From positions 744,001 to 808,000 of the forward strand of contig NZ_JAFMZO010000003.1 in assembly GCF_024436395.1 (NCBI RefSeq): a stretch of 64,000 nucleotides of DNA, in the 5' to 3' direction. Positions 53,901 to 63,867 of the stretch are shown here, one piece after another. Position 1 is the first letter of the stretch. Every line of letters starts with the position of its first letter. Below the pieces are notes generated by a model, which saw nothing but the letters and a program-made list of their open reading frames with translations, made no database searches and was not told the DNA's origin. The stretch is from Paradesertivirga mongoliensis (lineage in GTDB: Bacteria; Bacteroidota; Bacteroidia; Sphingobacteriales; Sphingobacteriaceae). The translations under genes were made by a program, and so were the position numbers.

Positions 53901-54001
53901 ATCTTCCACTTATTATCAGATAAATCTTGCACGTATCTTTCCTGAGCGTTTACAGACAGCAGCAAGAACGACATTATTAATATGGAGAAAAAGGATTTCA
54001 T
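50957..54001 (-). CDS. GH2-family glycoside hydrolase
   Basis: 1014 residues with a signal peptide ending SVNAQ. It has the GH2 order: N-terminal jelly-roll (about 60-215), Ig-like domain (about 220-330), TIM barrel from about 335, then extra C-terminal domains. Acid/base Glu460 lies in YNMHNERGAQ and the likely nucleophile Glu556 in YYGEEGAIG. These sites differ from the classic SEYG form, so the enzyme may not be a plain beta-galactosidase; beta-glucuronidase, mannosidase or arabinosidase are alternatives. Residues about 835-930 resemble a class-I glutamine-amidotransferase-like fold. It follows GH95 after 65 bases in PUL-2. Confidence 0.85.
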   Translation of the reverse strand: MKSFFSILIMSFLLLSVNAQERYVQDLSDNKWKIILDPKAGWKNDVLFAPPLSIKSLPVNLPGFGWQNLGKENGVITTLPATVEQFFWGENGNSFGVSGNYLGVSWFTTNANVPASLKGRRLTLNFESVRFRAEVFVNRKLVGYDLVNGTPFKVDITDAVKYGGTNEIAVRITDPNGNFDWRDSQNFMWGNYRTNPTHGFGGITGRVKLIATDEVFIEDIFVKNKPKANEIDVDVTMFNETGKNVSGTLSLQIKEAKGGGMVVLEKTYPVSAFGKGGRLSSFSLSADDVRLWSPDSPELYLLTARWIGSDKSNDVYQQRFGFRWFEVRDVEGDKQFYLNGKRFVGLTAISWGFWPVNGIAPSDQLARKQIETAKKIGLNMLNFHRTIGQQNVLDYADELGLLYFEEPGGNQYPADRFNATDPIGKMQADFYFATRNEKLFRMIKRDRNHPSLVIYNMHNERGAQPQKQDSVQMLAAHKLDPTRILTYNSSNGDIKMGPDKRFKLHLLPYDFTFRDYGWFDQHHAGGPGTYHDNLYRNPTNYLRYFDHKDEIQYYGEEGAIGTPPRLQLIRDEILKAGEKIGWESDAYLKWYDAYDDFLKNTPGFSKAFPNVDSLTRNMGNVAYYYQGRIIENIRISNQVDGYAVNGWESMKLENHSGIVDNYRNPKGDTELIARYAKPLYVAVKMNHKVLQLGDTTTVDFFIVNEAGIKGNHTLEVSVEADGKTTVVKTIPVTVTGGSTYGELLSAGLPIIPSQAGYTKVTAKLLSAGKTVASGDDKIFAVALDTKGIPEDGMIADTSGVISNFLRSAGVKSFKEFRSGRPVGKYMITGAFDPQQTGNPLVTEILEWVNEGNTLIVAGNIEKWATFLGRKEIIDYRGLKELGTTWYGGNFFVKEHDIFAGLPQNCVFNWEYQSLATYNKARIGLRLFNGETVVACVADHKPEVYSALSVVPHGRGKIILSALDLLSTIKDLKLTKVAEGDGENASSATFNNSSQNKANIVGQQILLNLIKQGSK

Positions 54002-54066
54002 TTTTTTATGATGGCACCGACCGGGCCGTTATTTATATGGTTATGACAATTTTTTTCAATAAGGTC

Positions 54067-56544
54067 TTACCTCGCGATGAAAACATATTTCTTTCCGGGC
54101 TTTGTAGTAAAATCATACAAAGTCCCTTTTTCGACAGGAGCCCGATCAGGAGTTGCTTTTACTGAAATAACAGGCTTCTTTACCGATGCAGTCTGATACA
54201 GCGGGTTAGAATTCTCACCTGAAGCAAGTTTTAATGGCCGGCGGGATGCCGACACAAGTTCAGTTCCCAGTCTTAGACGGCAATTTCCGCCAATTTTAGA
54301 AGTAACTACCAATTTTGTGACCCGCGAGTCCTTCCAATCGATATCCACCACAAAACCACCTCTGGCAACCAGGCCTTTAACCGAACCGCTCGTCCAAACA
54401 TCAGGAAGGGCAGGTAAGAGATGAATCGATCCGTCGTGACTTTGCAGCAGCATTTCTGCGATACCAGCAGTGCATCCGAAATTACCATCAATTTGAAAAG
54501 GGGGATGAGCATCGAACAAATTTGGGTAGGTTCCACCGTTCTGGCCTGATGTTTCTATTGGCGCAGGGCTAAGCTGATCCGAAATAAGCTTATATGCCCT
54601 GTTTCCGTCCAGCAGTCTAGCCCACCAATTTACCTTCCAACCCATCGACCATCCGGTAGATTTATCTCCGCGAAAAATGAGCGAGGTACGCGCGGCATTA
54701 AAAAGTTCAGGATTTGAAAAAGGTGAAATTTGATTGCTGGGATATAGCCCGTACAAATGCGAAATATGGCGGTGCTTGTCATCTTTACGATCCAGATCCT
54801 GCAACCATTCCTGGAGCTGACCATGCTGACCAATATGCATTGGCGGGATGCGCGAAAGGACGGTTTTGAGTGAATCAGAAAATTCTATATCAGCTTTCAG
54901 GAAGTTTGAGGCAGCAATCGCATTACTCAGAACATCAAATACCAGTTGGTTATCCATGGTAGTACCAGCAGTCATAGACACTCCCGGCTGATGCGAGTTT
55001 TCGGGAGACATGGAAGGAGATACCACCAGCCATTTATTCACAGGCTCTTCCTGAAGGACATCTTTGTAAAACATCGCTGCTCCTTTTAAAACAGGATAAT
55101 ACTGCTCTAAAAAAGTTTTGTCGCCGCTGTAAAGGAAATGTTGCCAGATATGCTGGCTCAGCCATGCGCCGCCCATTGGCCACATGCCGTAAAATGCGCC
55201 ATCAACCGGCCCTGTAATGCGCCACAGATCGGTATTATGGTGGGCCATCCAGCCTCTCGCCCTGTACATTTTCAAGGCACTTTCCTGGCCTGTTTCTGAA
55301 AGATCTTTGATCATTGAAAACAGAGGCCGGTGCATTTCGGGCAGATTAGTGATCTCGGCCGGCCAATAGTTCATTTCGGTATTGATGTTGATGGTATACT
55401 TACTATCCCATGGAGGGCTTAGCTTATCATTCCACTTTCCCTGAAGGTTAGCCGGCTGGCTACCGGGCATCGAACTGGAGATAAGCAAATACCTGCCAAA
55501 CTGAAAATACAGGTTAACCAGGCCCGGGTCGCCGCCCGAAGAGAAGCTTTTTACCCTTTGATCGGTGGGCTTATTCACTATTCCCCTGGTATCCAATTTG
55601 AAGGAAACCCTGTCGAAATATTTTCTGTATTCTTTTGTATGTGCACGTTTCAGCCGTGAATAACTCTTCCCTTTTAAGGCCTTAATATGCCCAAGCACCC
55701 TATCATAAGCATTGGCACTAAGATCTTTATAGCTGACAAAATTGGTTGCAATAGAAATAAATACTGTGGCGGAATTTGCACCCTGCAACTTCAAAGTATC
55801 TTTAGAAAAAGAAGTCTTCCCGCCTTCGGAAATGAGGTGAAGAAGTGCGTTAAATCTTACCCTGCCGGTTTTATTGTCAACGCTGCTGGTGGTTCCCGTT
55901 AAGGATACCATACCGCCGGACGGTGCTGACGCAGCTGACTTGTGGGGACTGTTCATGCCCGCCGCCAGGTTAATCATGCGGGGCTTATCAGCAGTCAGCC
56001 TCACGATAATCACGTTATCAGTAAGAGAAGCGAGTATCTCTCTTTTAAATGTCACGCCTTTTACTTTATAAGAAACCGAAGCTATAGCGTTCTCAATGTC
56101 CAGATCACGATAGTACGATTCGGCGCTGGTGTGTCCTGGAAAGTTCAAAAACAAATCGCCAACAGGCTGATACTGCATTCCATAATTATTTCCGGCGGCT
56201 GCCGCCCGTGGAATCTTTGATAAGCCGAGATCATGTGCTTCTTTATGTCTTCCCTGGAAAATGAGGGATCGCATCTCTTTTATCGATGGGTATAAATTAT
56301 CCACGACATTGTTACCCGGCTCACCAGCCCACACCGTCTCTTCGTTGAGCTGAATGCGCTCATTAGACGGATCTCCAAAGATCATCGCCGCCAGGCGTCC
56401 ATTTCCTATTGGCAATGCTTCGTTCCAATTTGAGGCGGGCTTGTCGTACCAGAGCTTTAAATAATTTTGGGCATGCAATAATGACGTTGAAAATAAGAGC
56501 AGTACTATAGTGAGTAAAATTCTTCTTTGTGAGTATTTAGGCAT
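54067..56544 (-). CDS. GH95 alpha-L-fucosidase/galactosidase
   Basis: 825 residues with a signal peptide ending SLLHAQ. It opens with [21 protein letters not shown], a hallmark of GH95. The (alpha/alpha)6 barrel has [49 protein letters not shown] with candidate acid Glu515, [12 protein letters not shown] and [16 protein letters not shown]95 enzymes invert and mostly hydrolyse alpha-1,2-linked L-fucose, and some members act on L-galactose. Its place between GH3 and GH2 suits stripping of fucosylated side chains, such as those of xyloglucan or RG-II-like glycans. Confidence 0.94.
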   Translation of the reverse strand: MPKYSQRRILLTIVLLLFSTSLLHAQNYLKLWYDKPASNWNEALPIGNGRLAAMIFGDPSNERIQLNEETVWAGEPGNNVVDNLYPSIKEMRSLIFQGRHKEAHDLGLSKIPRAAAAGNNYGMQYQPVGDLFLNFPGHTSAESYYRDLDIENAIASVSYKVKGVTFKREILASLTDNVIIVRLTADKPRMINLAAGMNSPHKSAASAPSGGMVSLTGTTSSVDNKTGRVRFNALLHLISEGGKTSFSKDTLKLQGANSATVFISIATNFVSYKDLSANAYDRVLGHIKALKGKSYSRLKRAHTKEYRKYFDRVSFKLDTRGIVNKPTDQRVKSFSSGGDPGLVNLYFQFGRYLLISSSMPGSQPANLQGKWNDKLSPPWDSKYTININTEMNYWPAEITNLPEMHRPLFSMIKDLSETGQESALKMYRARGWMAHHNTDLWRITGPVDGAFYGMWPMGGAWLSQHIWQHFLYSGDKTFLEQYYPVLKGAAMFYKDVLQEEPVNKWLVVSPSMSPENSHQPGVSMTAGTTMDNQLVFDVLSNAIAASNFLKADIEFSDSLKTVLSRIPPMHIGQHGQLQEWLQDLDRKDDKHRHISHLYGLYPSNQISPFSNPELFNAARTSLIFRGDKSTGWSMGWKVNWWARLLDGNRAYKLISDQLSPAPIETSGQNGGTYPNLFDAHPPFQIDGNFGCTAGIAEMLLQSHDGSIHLLPALPDVWTSGSVKGLVARGGFVVDIDWKDSRVTKLVVTSKIGGNCRLRLGTELVSASRRPLKLASGENSNPLYQTASVKKPVISVKATPDRAPVEKGTLYDFTTKPGKKYVFIAR

Positions 56545-56597
56545 TGATATCGCTTTTTAAATTATATCGTGGTTATATATATTGATTAAAATGTCGA

Positions 56598-59228
56598 TCA
56601 GTTAATACTGATCATTTTCTTTATAATGTTTCCGCTCGTTTTATTCGGTTCATCGGGCTGACTTCCGCCAAGACTTATCCCAACCTTTCCCCTGATCAGC
56701 TCGGTTTTACCGGTTGTGGTAACATACGACAAGTCACCGGGCAACAAAGTGAACTTTACAATCTTACTTTCCCCCGATTTTAAATTTATACGCTCGAAAC
56801 CTTTCAGCGCTTTAATGGCTGTTTTCACCGAATTGTTCTGATTTACAATATATAACTGAACAACCTCATCGCCTGCCATTTTTCCCTTATTAGTTATTCT
56901 CACCGATACAGATACATTCTTTCCCCTGCCCACAACCGGAGCAACAATTAAGTTATCATAATAAAAAGTAGAATAACTTAAGCCGTACCCAAATCCATAC
57001 AGGGGCTTACCTTTGAAATACCGGTACGTTCGGTTGTCCATTTTATAATCAACAAAAGATGCCAGGTCATTGTCGCTTTTGTAAAAAGTGACCGGTAGTC
57101 TGCCGGAAGGATTATAATCGCCGAAGAGTATGTCCGCCACAGCAGTTCCTGCCGATTGCCCTCCATACCAGGCGTTAAGAATTGCCGGTATATTTTCCGA
57201 TTCCCATGGCATTGCGATGGCACTACCGGTCATCATCACAAAAACTACGGGCTTTCCGGTAGATTTCAACGCCTTCATGAGTTCAGTTTGGATTGAAGGA
57301 AGCAAGATTGAGGTACGGTCGCCGCCGGCGAAACCGGGTTCGTCTACTCGCATTGATTCTCCTTCTAACTGGGGTGAGATTCCGCCAGCAAAGATAAAAG
57401 CGTCTGCATCCGAATGCCTTCTGACTAAATCATTGAAGTCGGTTTTAACATAGTGCCCTACATTAAATTTTAAATGAGCGTTGCCTTCTCCCTGCCAGAA
57501 CTCAATCACCAAATTATAGGTCGAATCTTTTTTCGCTTTAAGGTTGTAGCGTTTCAATTCTCTTTTCTTAGTTGTCCAATCGTCGATAACTATGGTTCCA
57601 TTTAAGATAAGGCGATATCCATTATCCGCGTCGATTTCAAGAGCAAGATTGCGATCATCAGTTGCTTTGAAAGTTGTGCTATAACGTGCCGAGAAATCAT
57701 TAGCGATGATATTACCTGTTACCGTCTGACCTTCCTGCCAGATATGGTTCAAAACAGTTTCTGTACGAACAGCAAGGGGCTGCCCTTTAAGCCCAGTATT
57801 ATCATAATATTCGGCCTTGAACCCCTGCTTACCTTCATTAGTAAACTGCTTGCTTACATCCTCATAATTTAAAAGATCATTATTCGTAAAGTTCACCGCT
57901 TTTTCATAGATCACCTCTGTATTGGCGCCTACCTTGTCTTTAATTCCCTGCAAAACGGTGTACAGTCTGGATGGATTTCCATTATAGTTACCAAGGATTG
58001 AAACTTTGTTGTCTGCATTCGGGCCCAGAACCACAATTTTACGTAAGCCCTTACTCAAAGGAAGAACCTTATCGTTCTTTAGCAAGACCATCGACTGTTG
58101 AGCCATCTGCAATGCGTGCTCCCTATGCCGGGCATCTTCCAATATAGAAGTTGGAGTTTGAGCGTATTTAACGATTGAAACGGGATCAAATAATCCCAGC
58201 TGGAATCTTATCATAAACAAGCGTTTTACCGACACATCAATTTGCTGCTCGCTTATTTTATTTTCTTTAACGCCCTGTACTAAAGAGAGGTAAGCACCCT
58301 TTCCGCATTCCACGTCCGTTCCGTGAAGAACAGCGTCAACCGAAGCTGACACCGCATCCGGATGAGTTTTATGCTTGGTAAAAAAATCTTCAATGCCGGC
58401 ACAATCCGAGGTTACGTACCCGGTAAACTTCCAGTCTTTGCGAAGAATATCGTTCATTAAAATATCACTTGCACAGCAAGGTTGGGTGCGAAAAGCGTTG
58501 TATGCACACATTACTCCCGCCACTTTCGAGTCAACCACCAATTTTTGAAAAGCCGGCAGATAAGTATCCCACAGATCATATGCGGAAACATCTATATCAA
58601 AATGATGACGGAGAGGTTCAGGGCCGCTATGTACGGCATAGTGTTTCGCGCAAGCAGCTGCCTTCAGATATTTAGGGTCATCTCCCTGCAAGCCTCTTAC
58701 AAATGCATCACCAAGCACCGATGTAAGATACGGGTCTTCACCGTAAGTTTCCTGGCCTCTTCCCCAGCGCGGATCGCGGAAAATATTAATATTGGGAGTC
58801 CAGTATGTAAGCCCCTGATATCTCTTACCCGCCACACCCGATTCCATTGCTTTGTTGTACACGGCTCTTCCTTCAAGGGCCGAATAATCAGCCATATTAT
58901 AAAGTGCCTGAGCATTGAATGTAGCAGCCATGGCAATAGCCTGCGGGAAAACGGTAGTATTATAAGGAGTCCGGGCAACACCATGAAGCACCTCATTCCA
59001 CCAATCATACGCCGGAATACCTAGTCGCGGGATTGCCGGTGCAGAGTTTAACATTTGAGCAACTTTCTCTTCGAGCGTTAGGCGGCTCACTAAATCATTC
59101 ACCCGCTGGTCGAAACTTAATTTGTGATTCTGAAAGGGATATTGGTTAGTTTGCGCATTCGATACAACAGGAATAAATAATAAGCCTAAAACGCTGAGAA
59201 TGGCAGAAATTGCTTTAATCTTCATCAA
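56598..59228 (-). CDS. GH3-family glycosidase with PA14 domain
   Basis: 876 residues with a signal peptide ending VVSNAQ. The N-terminal GH3 barrel has nucleophile Asp275 in YVTSDCAGIEDF and the substrate loop GVMCAYNAFRTQPCCAS. The latter is typical of the beta-xylosidase/alpha-arabinofuranosidase branch. A PA14 domain (about 468-600) is inserted in the second GH3 domain, and a fibronectin-like domain closes the protein. It is an exo-enzyme of the periplasm. It is the first hydrolase gene downstream of HTCS-3, 241 bases away, and heads the GH3-GH95-GH2 run. Confidence 0.92.
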   Translation of the reverse strand: MMKIKAISAILSVLGLLFIPVVSNAQTNQYPFQNHKLSFDQRVNDLVSRLTLEEKVAQMLNSAPAIPRLGIPAYDWWNEVLHGVARTPYNTTVFPQAIAMAATFNAQALYNMADYSALEGRAVYNKAMESGVAGKRYQGLTYWTPNINIFRDPRWGRGQETYGEDPYLTSVLGDAFVRGLQGDDPKYLKAAACAKHYAVHSGPEPLRHHFDIDVSAYDLWDTYLPAFQKLVVDSKVAGVMCAYNAFRTQPCCASDILMNDILRKDWKFTGYVTSDCAGIEDFFTKHKTHPDAVSASVDAVLHGTDVECGKGAYLSLVQGVKENKISEQQIDVSVKRLFMIRFQLGLFDPVSIVKYAQTPTSILEDARHREHALQMAQQSMVLLKNDKVLPLSKGLRKIVVLGPNADNKVSILGNYNGNPSRLYTVLQGIKDKVGANTEVIYEKAVNFTNNDLLNYEDVSKQFTNEGKQGFKAEYYDNTGLKGQPLAVRTETVLNHIWQEGQTVTGNIIANDFSARYSTTFKATDDRNLALEIDADNGYRLILNGTIVIDDWTTKKRELKRYNLKAKKDSTYNLVIEFWQGEGNAHLKFNVGHYVKTDFNDLVRRHSDADAFIFAGGISPQLEGESMRVDEPGFAGGDRTSILLPSIQTELMKALKSTGKPVVFVMMTGSAIAMPWESENIPAILNAWYGGQSAGTAVADILFGDYNPSGRLPVTFYKSDNDLASFVDYKMDNRTYRYFKGKPLYGFGYGLSYSTFYYDNLIVAPVVGRGKNVSVSVRITNKGKMAGDEVVQLYIVNQNNSVKTAIKALKGFERINLKSGESKIVKFTLLPGDLSYVTTTGKTELIRGKVGISLGGSQPDEPNKTSGNIIKKMISIN

Positions 59229-59340
59229 TGTAAAAAAGAATGGATGTTGGGTGTTCAGAGTAGATCAGTTTCCACGAACATTTTAAAATCGGTTAATAAT
59301 TTCAGCTACGTTAACTTTGTATTAAATCGTCGTTGCTACG

Positions 59341-59348
59341 CAAACCTA
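59341..59348 (-). promoter_or_regulatory. candidate -7 promoter element TAGGTTTG for the GH3-GH95-GH2 operon
   Basis: The minus-strand reading TAGGTTTG fits TAnnTTTG in the gap between HTCS-3 and GH3, with a leader of about 105 bases. The -33 element is not evident. Confidence 0.35.
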
Positions 59349-59469
59349 AGCGCCGGTGCAGAAAAAAAGGTTTAAAAATTAATCAAACAAGTCAAAAAAC
59401 AAGTAATTTGAACAGGTAGCTAACTTTGTTACAAAGGATATCGGATATTGATTAGCAGATCAAGACCAT

Positions 59470-62400
59470 TTAGTTAATCTTTGCCGTAACCCCATTTAAT
59501 TCTTTGATGTATTCGGTAGGTTTCTGATGGAATTTTGCCTTGAAACAGGTGCTGAAATACTTAGGGTCGTTAAAACCGACCGAGTAAGCAACCGTTGACA
59601 CATTCTTTTCGCCGAGGTCAAACAGCTTTCTGGCGCGGTTCAACCTTGTCTCTCTGACAAATTCTACCGGCGCCGAATTGGTGAGGCTTTTAAATTTCTT
59701 AAAAAACGCCGACCGGCTCATTCCAACGGATTCGGCTACATCGTCGATATTAAAATCCGAATCGCCGAGCCGCTCATCAACAATCTTTATTATCCTCTCT
59801 AAAAATTGCTGATCGTGAGATGTTATAACGATGTCGGGAGAGCTTATTTCACTTATATTTTTACCTGCTAAAAGAGATTGGAAAAGTTTCTTCCGTTGCG
59901 ATATCAAACTTTGGATCACCGTCTGCAGCAAATCCATCTGGAATGGCTTACTGATATAATAATCAGCTCCGTACCTAAGGGCTTCGATCTGACTTTGCAC
60001 GGAAAACTTTGCCGTCAACAATACCACCGGAATGTGACTGGTGGAAATATCATTTTTCAGAGCATCAAGCATTTGGATCCCATCCAGTTTGGGCATCATA
60101 ATGTCTGATAAAACAAGATCAGGTAGCAACTCCTTGGCTTTGTGCAAGCCTTCTTCCCCGTCTTTAGCGGTGTGAACGTTATAATGATCAAGCAGCTTGT
60201 TGGCCAGGAAGGTCCGGAGTTCATCATTATCTTCAACCAGTAAAACCGAAGGCCGGCCAGTTACGTTTGAATCCAAAGGCGGTTGAAATACCTCTATCGA
60301 TTGATTTACAAGATTCCGCTCGTTTTCCCGAACCGGCGAAAGAGTTGCGAAATGGGAATTTGCCGGATTAAAATGTTCTTTACCCAGTAACATCTCAACT
60401 ACCACGCTAAGTCCCTGGGGCGAATTGCTTTTAGCGTAGATCTTTCCGCTATGGAGTTCTACCAGTTCCTTTGAAAGGGCAAGGCCTATACCAGTGCCCT
60501 TGGTAGGTTTTGACGGACCATTCAGTCCTTCGTAATACAACTCAAATATTTTATCCAGTTCATCTTCAGGCACTCCAATCCCTTCATCGACAACTTCCAG
60601 CCTGAGTGTATTGTCGCTTAATTCTTCAGTTATATTAATTTGAATGTTTCCGTTATCCGGAGAAAACTTGATTGCATTAGCCAGCAGATTGTAAATTACG
60701 ATATCCAGCTTCTCCACATCAACCCAAAGCAGCAGTTCCGGCAGGTTTGAACGAACGCTCACTGATATTTTCCTTGTAGTAAGAGATTCCTCAAAGTACT
60801 CGATAACCCCTTTGGTGAAGGAAACAACGTCGATCTGGCTTATTTTCAAGAGCGCTTTTCCGCTCTGTGCTTTTCTCAGATCGAGCACCTGGTTAACCAG
60901 CCGAACCATCCGCCGGGCATTCTTAATAACCACATTTATATATTCAGTCCCTTTTACAGATAACCTTTCGCTTTGTAAAATCTCCTCGGCGGGATTAACA
61001 ATCAAAGTAAGAGGAGTTCTTAATTCATGCGAAACCTGTGTAAAGAAGTTTAATTTCAGATCAGCTAAACGTCTTTCAATGGCTATCCCCTGTCTTAATC
61101 TTAACATAGTGAGGGCCACTCTCTTTGCAATTAAAAGCACTACGCCCGCTACAAATATGTAGAAGAGGTAAGCCCACCATGTTTTCCAGGGCGGGGGTAG
61201 AATAGATATAGCTAACGACTTTTGAGGAATCTCGCTGTAAAGATACTCTGTCTGGCTCCTTACCTCAAACACATACTTTCCAGGCGGCAAATTAGTATAT
61301 GTTGCTCTCCGTTGGCCGTTATTCACCTGCCAGGCTTCTTCAAAACCCTTCAGGCGGTAAACATAGGTATCCTTGTTCTGTAAGCGATAATCCAACACGG
61401 CAAAGTCTATACTGATGGTGTTTTCGTCGTGCTTCAGTTCTACTTCCGAACCGTTATTAGTACCGGGGTTGGGAGGCAGGAACTTTCCAGGGACAACATC
61501 GACGTTGTTAACTTTGAACGCGGTCAAAGCCAGATTAACACTAATTTTTTGTGTTCCGATTTTTTTTGGATCAAAAGACCAGTAACCCTCCAGCGAGCCA
61601 AACACCAGCTCTCCGCTTCTTAATCTGGTAACACTTCCTTCAGAGAATGCAACGTCAGACAGCCCATCATACAAGCCAAAGTTCTGGAACTTTTTCTCGG
61701 CAACAATAAACTTAGAGAGGCCGTTTTGTGTAGCTAGCCAAAAATTACCGCTCTTGTCCTCTATGCAGCTTAAAACATAATCGCTCGGAAGGCCGTTTTT
61801 GGTTGAGTAATTTTCAAACGTAATTCTACCTGATGCACCGTGTACGATAGCTCTGTTGAGACCTCCGGATGCGGTACATACCCACATTCTATTTCGGGAA
61901 TCCCGATATATATACTGTACATCATCGCCTCCAAGGCTATTAATATTTCCCGGCTCTTTTTTATGTACAACAAACTTATAAGTATCGGGCGATCCAAGAT
62001 CGGGATCAAAAACTATTAATCCTTCGGTGGTGGCCACCCAGATCTTCCCGCTTGCGTCCTCAGCAATGTGCCGTACTTTATTATAATTCCCTTTGGGATA
62101 ATTTTTAAATGAAGTTTGCGTGGTTATAAATTCTGTTTTGTCTCCTCGTTCATCTATAAGAATTAAACCGTCGCCGTAAGAACCTGCCCATATCCTGCCC
62201 TTACTGTCTTCCAAAACAGTATAAACCATGGTAGTATTTAAGGAGCGGGGATTTGAATCGCTTTTTACAAAATGACTTAGTTTATACCGGCTTTTCTCCT
62301 CATTTAAAGGCTCTGCCTTATATAAGCCGTTATCTTTGGTGCCCAGCCAGATCCTCCCTTTCCTGTCTTCAACTATGCAATATGCCCCTTGCCCGGTTTC

Positions 62401-63867
62401 GGGCTTCGAGTCAAACAGATCGTTCAGCACTTTTCCGTTATCGATGACGAAAATCCCGCCCGACTTTGTTCCAATCCACAGTCGGTTTTTACGATCTGCC
62501 AACACACTTCTAACTTCATTACTTGACCTGTTAAAACTGCTATTCCTGAGAATGCTCTGCTTGAAATCGCTTCTCTGAAATACAATCTTTTCAAGCCCCC
62601 GGGCATCTGTACTCAACCATAATACGCCCGTAGGATCGTAATAAAGAGCAGTAACAGAATTTGAAAAACGGCTGTATGGGTTGCGTGGTTCGTTATAAAA
62701 ATACTCTACTTCATCCTTTTTTCTATCGTAGTAGCCGAAGCCGCAGCCCTTCATATAGGTCCAAACGGTGCCTTCCTTATCTTCAAAAACCTTATAATCT
62801 TCCGGAATATGCAAATAATTACTCAGGTTTTTCTGCGTAAAATACCGGTATCGACCGCTTTTGGGCTCTAGTTTATATACACCTATTATTGCAGGCTCTA
62901 TCCACAGTAAACCCGAACGGTCTTCATAAATAGAAAATAAAGGTTCTCCCTTGTTTATCTGAGTAGCGGCTAGTTTACTGCCGTCTGCAGCGATAGAAAT
63001 AACTGCGCCAGTTGCCGTGGTGCAATAGATTTTGTTACTCCTTGCGGAAATATGCACATTATTGAGGGCCGCTTTACTTACTTTATACTTACGGAGGGTA
63101 TTTGAATTCTTTTTGTAATCAAGCAAGTATCCACTTGAGGTAGTAAACCAAAGGTCGTTGCCACTTTCGTCTGCATGAGTATACACCAACCCCTTGAAGC
63201 GATTATCTGCTACAGCCCGGTAACTTTTATCAGCCTGTCTGGCGATACGAACCAATCCTCTTGACGTGCCCAGCCAGGCATTTTTTGATTTATCAAGATG
63301 AAAAAAAAGAATATCGTTTGAAGGCAACTGAAAACCATGCTTCAGTCCTTTTGCAAATCTTACCACCGATGGAGTTTGACTTGCACTGTTCTTAATCAGA
63401 AAAAGTCCCTGATCCACACTTTTCAACCAGACACCTTCATCACCCACCTGCAAAATCTTACTGAAAAGAATAGCTTCTGTTCCTTTAACATTAAGAAGAT
63501 CTGAAATCGCTAAAAACTCCTCGGACCGCTTATCAAACCTGTAAATCTGGCTATCATAAGCCCTTAGCCAGATAAAACCCGCTTTGTCATCAACTATTTC
63601 ATAAACCCTGTTGCTTCGTAAACTTGAATTATCTCCGGGATAAGATTTGAAATTAACGAAATTATGCCCGTCAAACCGGCTGATGCCAGCCCATGAACCA
63701 ATCCATATATATCCTTCATTATCTTTAATGATAGAGCGAATGCGGTTGTCGGGAAGTCCGTCGCTTGTAGAATAATGACTTATAATACTTTTAACCTGGG
63801 ATTGTGCGCTTAAGCCCCAGAGCATAAAAAAAAGAAATCCGCCCCTTTTTAAAATCCCAAAAATCAT
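59470..63867 (-). CDS. hybrid two-component system sensor-regulator (HTCS-3)
   Basis: 1465 residues, the largest of the three. Signal peptide; two-component propeller repeats (about 25-790); Y_Y_Y domain (about 800-880); membrane span (about 890-912); HisKA with His947 in QVSHELRTP; HATPase_c; receiver with Asp1255 in LVLSDIMM; AraC-type HTH (about 1365-1462) with signature VGFNDPKYFSTCFKAKF. It is transcribed in the same direction as, and directly upstream of, the PUL-2 hydrolases and susCD, so it is the probable activator of PUL-2. The ligand should be an oligosaccharide released from the PUL-2 glycan. Confidence 0.95.
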   Translation of the reverse strand: MIFGILKRGGFLFFMLWGLSAQSQVKSIISHYSTSDGLPDNRIRSIIKDNEGYIWIGSWAGISRFDGHNFVNFKSYPGDNSSLRSNRVYEIVDDKAGFIWLRAYDSQIYRFDKRSEEFLAISDLLNVKGTEAILFSKILQVGDEGVWLKSVDQGLFLIKNSASQTPSVVRFAKGLKHGFQLPSNDILFFHLDKSKNAWLGTSRGLVRIARQADKSYRAVADNRFKGLVYTHADESGNDLWFTTSSGYLLDYKKNSNTLRKYKVSKAALNNVHISARSNKIYCTTATGAVISIAADGSKLAATQINKGEPLFSIYEDRSGLLWIEPAIIGVYKLEPKSGRYRYFTQKNLSNYLHIPEDYKVFEDKEGTVWTYMKGCGFGYYDRKKDEVEYFYNEPRNPYSRFSNSVTALYYDPTGVLWLSTDARGLEKIVFQRSDFKQSILRNSSFNRSSNEVRSVLADRKNRLWIGTKSGGIFVIDNGKVLNDLFDSKPETGQGAYCIVEDRKGRIWLGTKDNGLYKAEPLNEEKSRYKLSHFVKSDSNPRSLNTTMVYTVLEDSKGRIWAGSYGDGLILIDERGDKTEFITTQTSFKNYPKGNYNKVRHIAEDASGKIWVATTEGLIVFDPDLGSPDTYKFVVHKKEPGNINSLGGDDVQYIYRDSRNRMWVCTASGGLNRAIVHGASGRITFENYSTKNGLPSDYVLSCIEDKSGNFWLATQNGLSKFIVAEKKFQNFGLYDGLSDVAFSEGSVTRLRSGELVFGSLEGYWSFDPKKIGTQKISVNLALTAFKVNNVDVVPGKFLPPNPGTNNGSEVELKHDENTISIDFAVLDYRLQNKDTYVYRLKGFEEAWQVNNGQRRATYTNLPPGKYVFEVRSQTEYLYSEIPQKSLAISILPPPWKTWWAYLFYIFVAGVVLLIAKRVALTMLRLRQGIAIERRLADLKLNFFTQVSHELRTPLTLIVNPAEEILQSERLSVKGTEYINVVIKNARRMVRLVNQVLDLRKAQSGKALLKISQIDVVSFTKGVIEYFEESLTTRKISVSVRSNLPELLLWVDVEKLDIVIYNLLANAIKFSPDNGNIQINITEELSDNTLRLEVVDEGIGVPEDELDKIFELYYEGLNGPSKPTKGTGIGLALSKELVELHSGKIYAKSNSPQGLSVVVEMLLGKEHFNPANSHFATLSPVRENERNLVNQSIEVFQPPLDSNVTGRPSVLLVEDNDELRTFLANKLLDHYNVHTAKDGEEGLHKAKELLPDLVLSDIMMPKLDGIQMLDALKNDISTSHIPVVLLTAKFSVQSQIEALRYGADYYISKPFQMDLLQTVIQSLISQRKKLFQSLLAGKNISEISSPDIVITSHDQQFLERIIKIVDERLGDSDFNIDDVAESVGMSRSAFFKKFKSLTNSAPVEFVRETRLNRARKLFDLGEKNVSTVAYSVGFNDPKYFSTCFKAKFHQKPTEYIKELNGVTAKIN

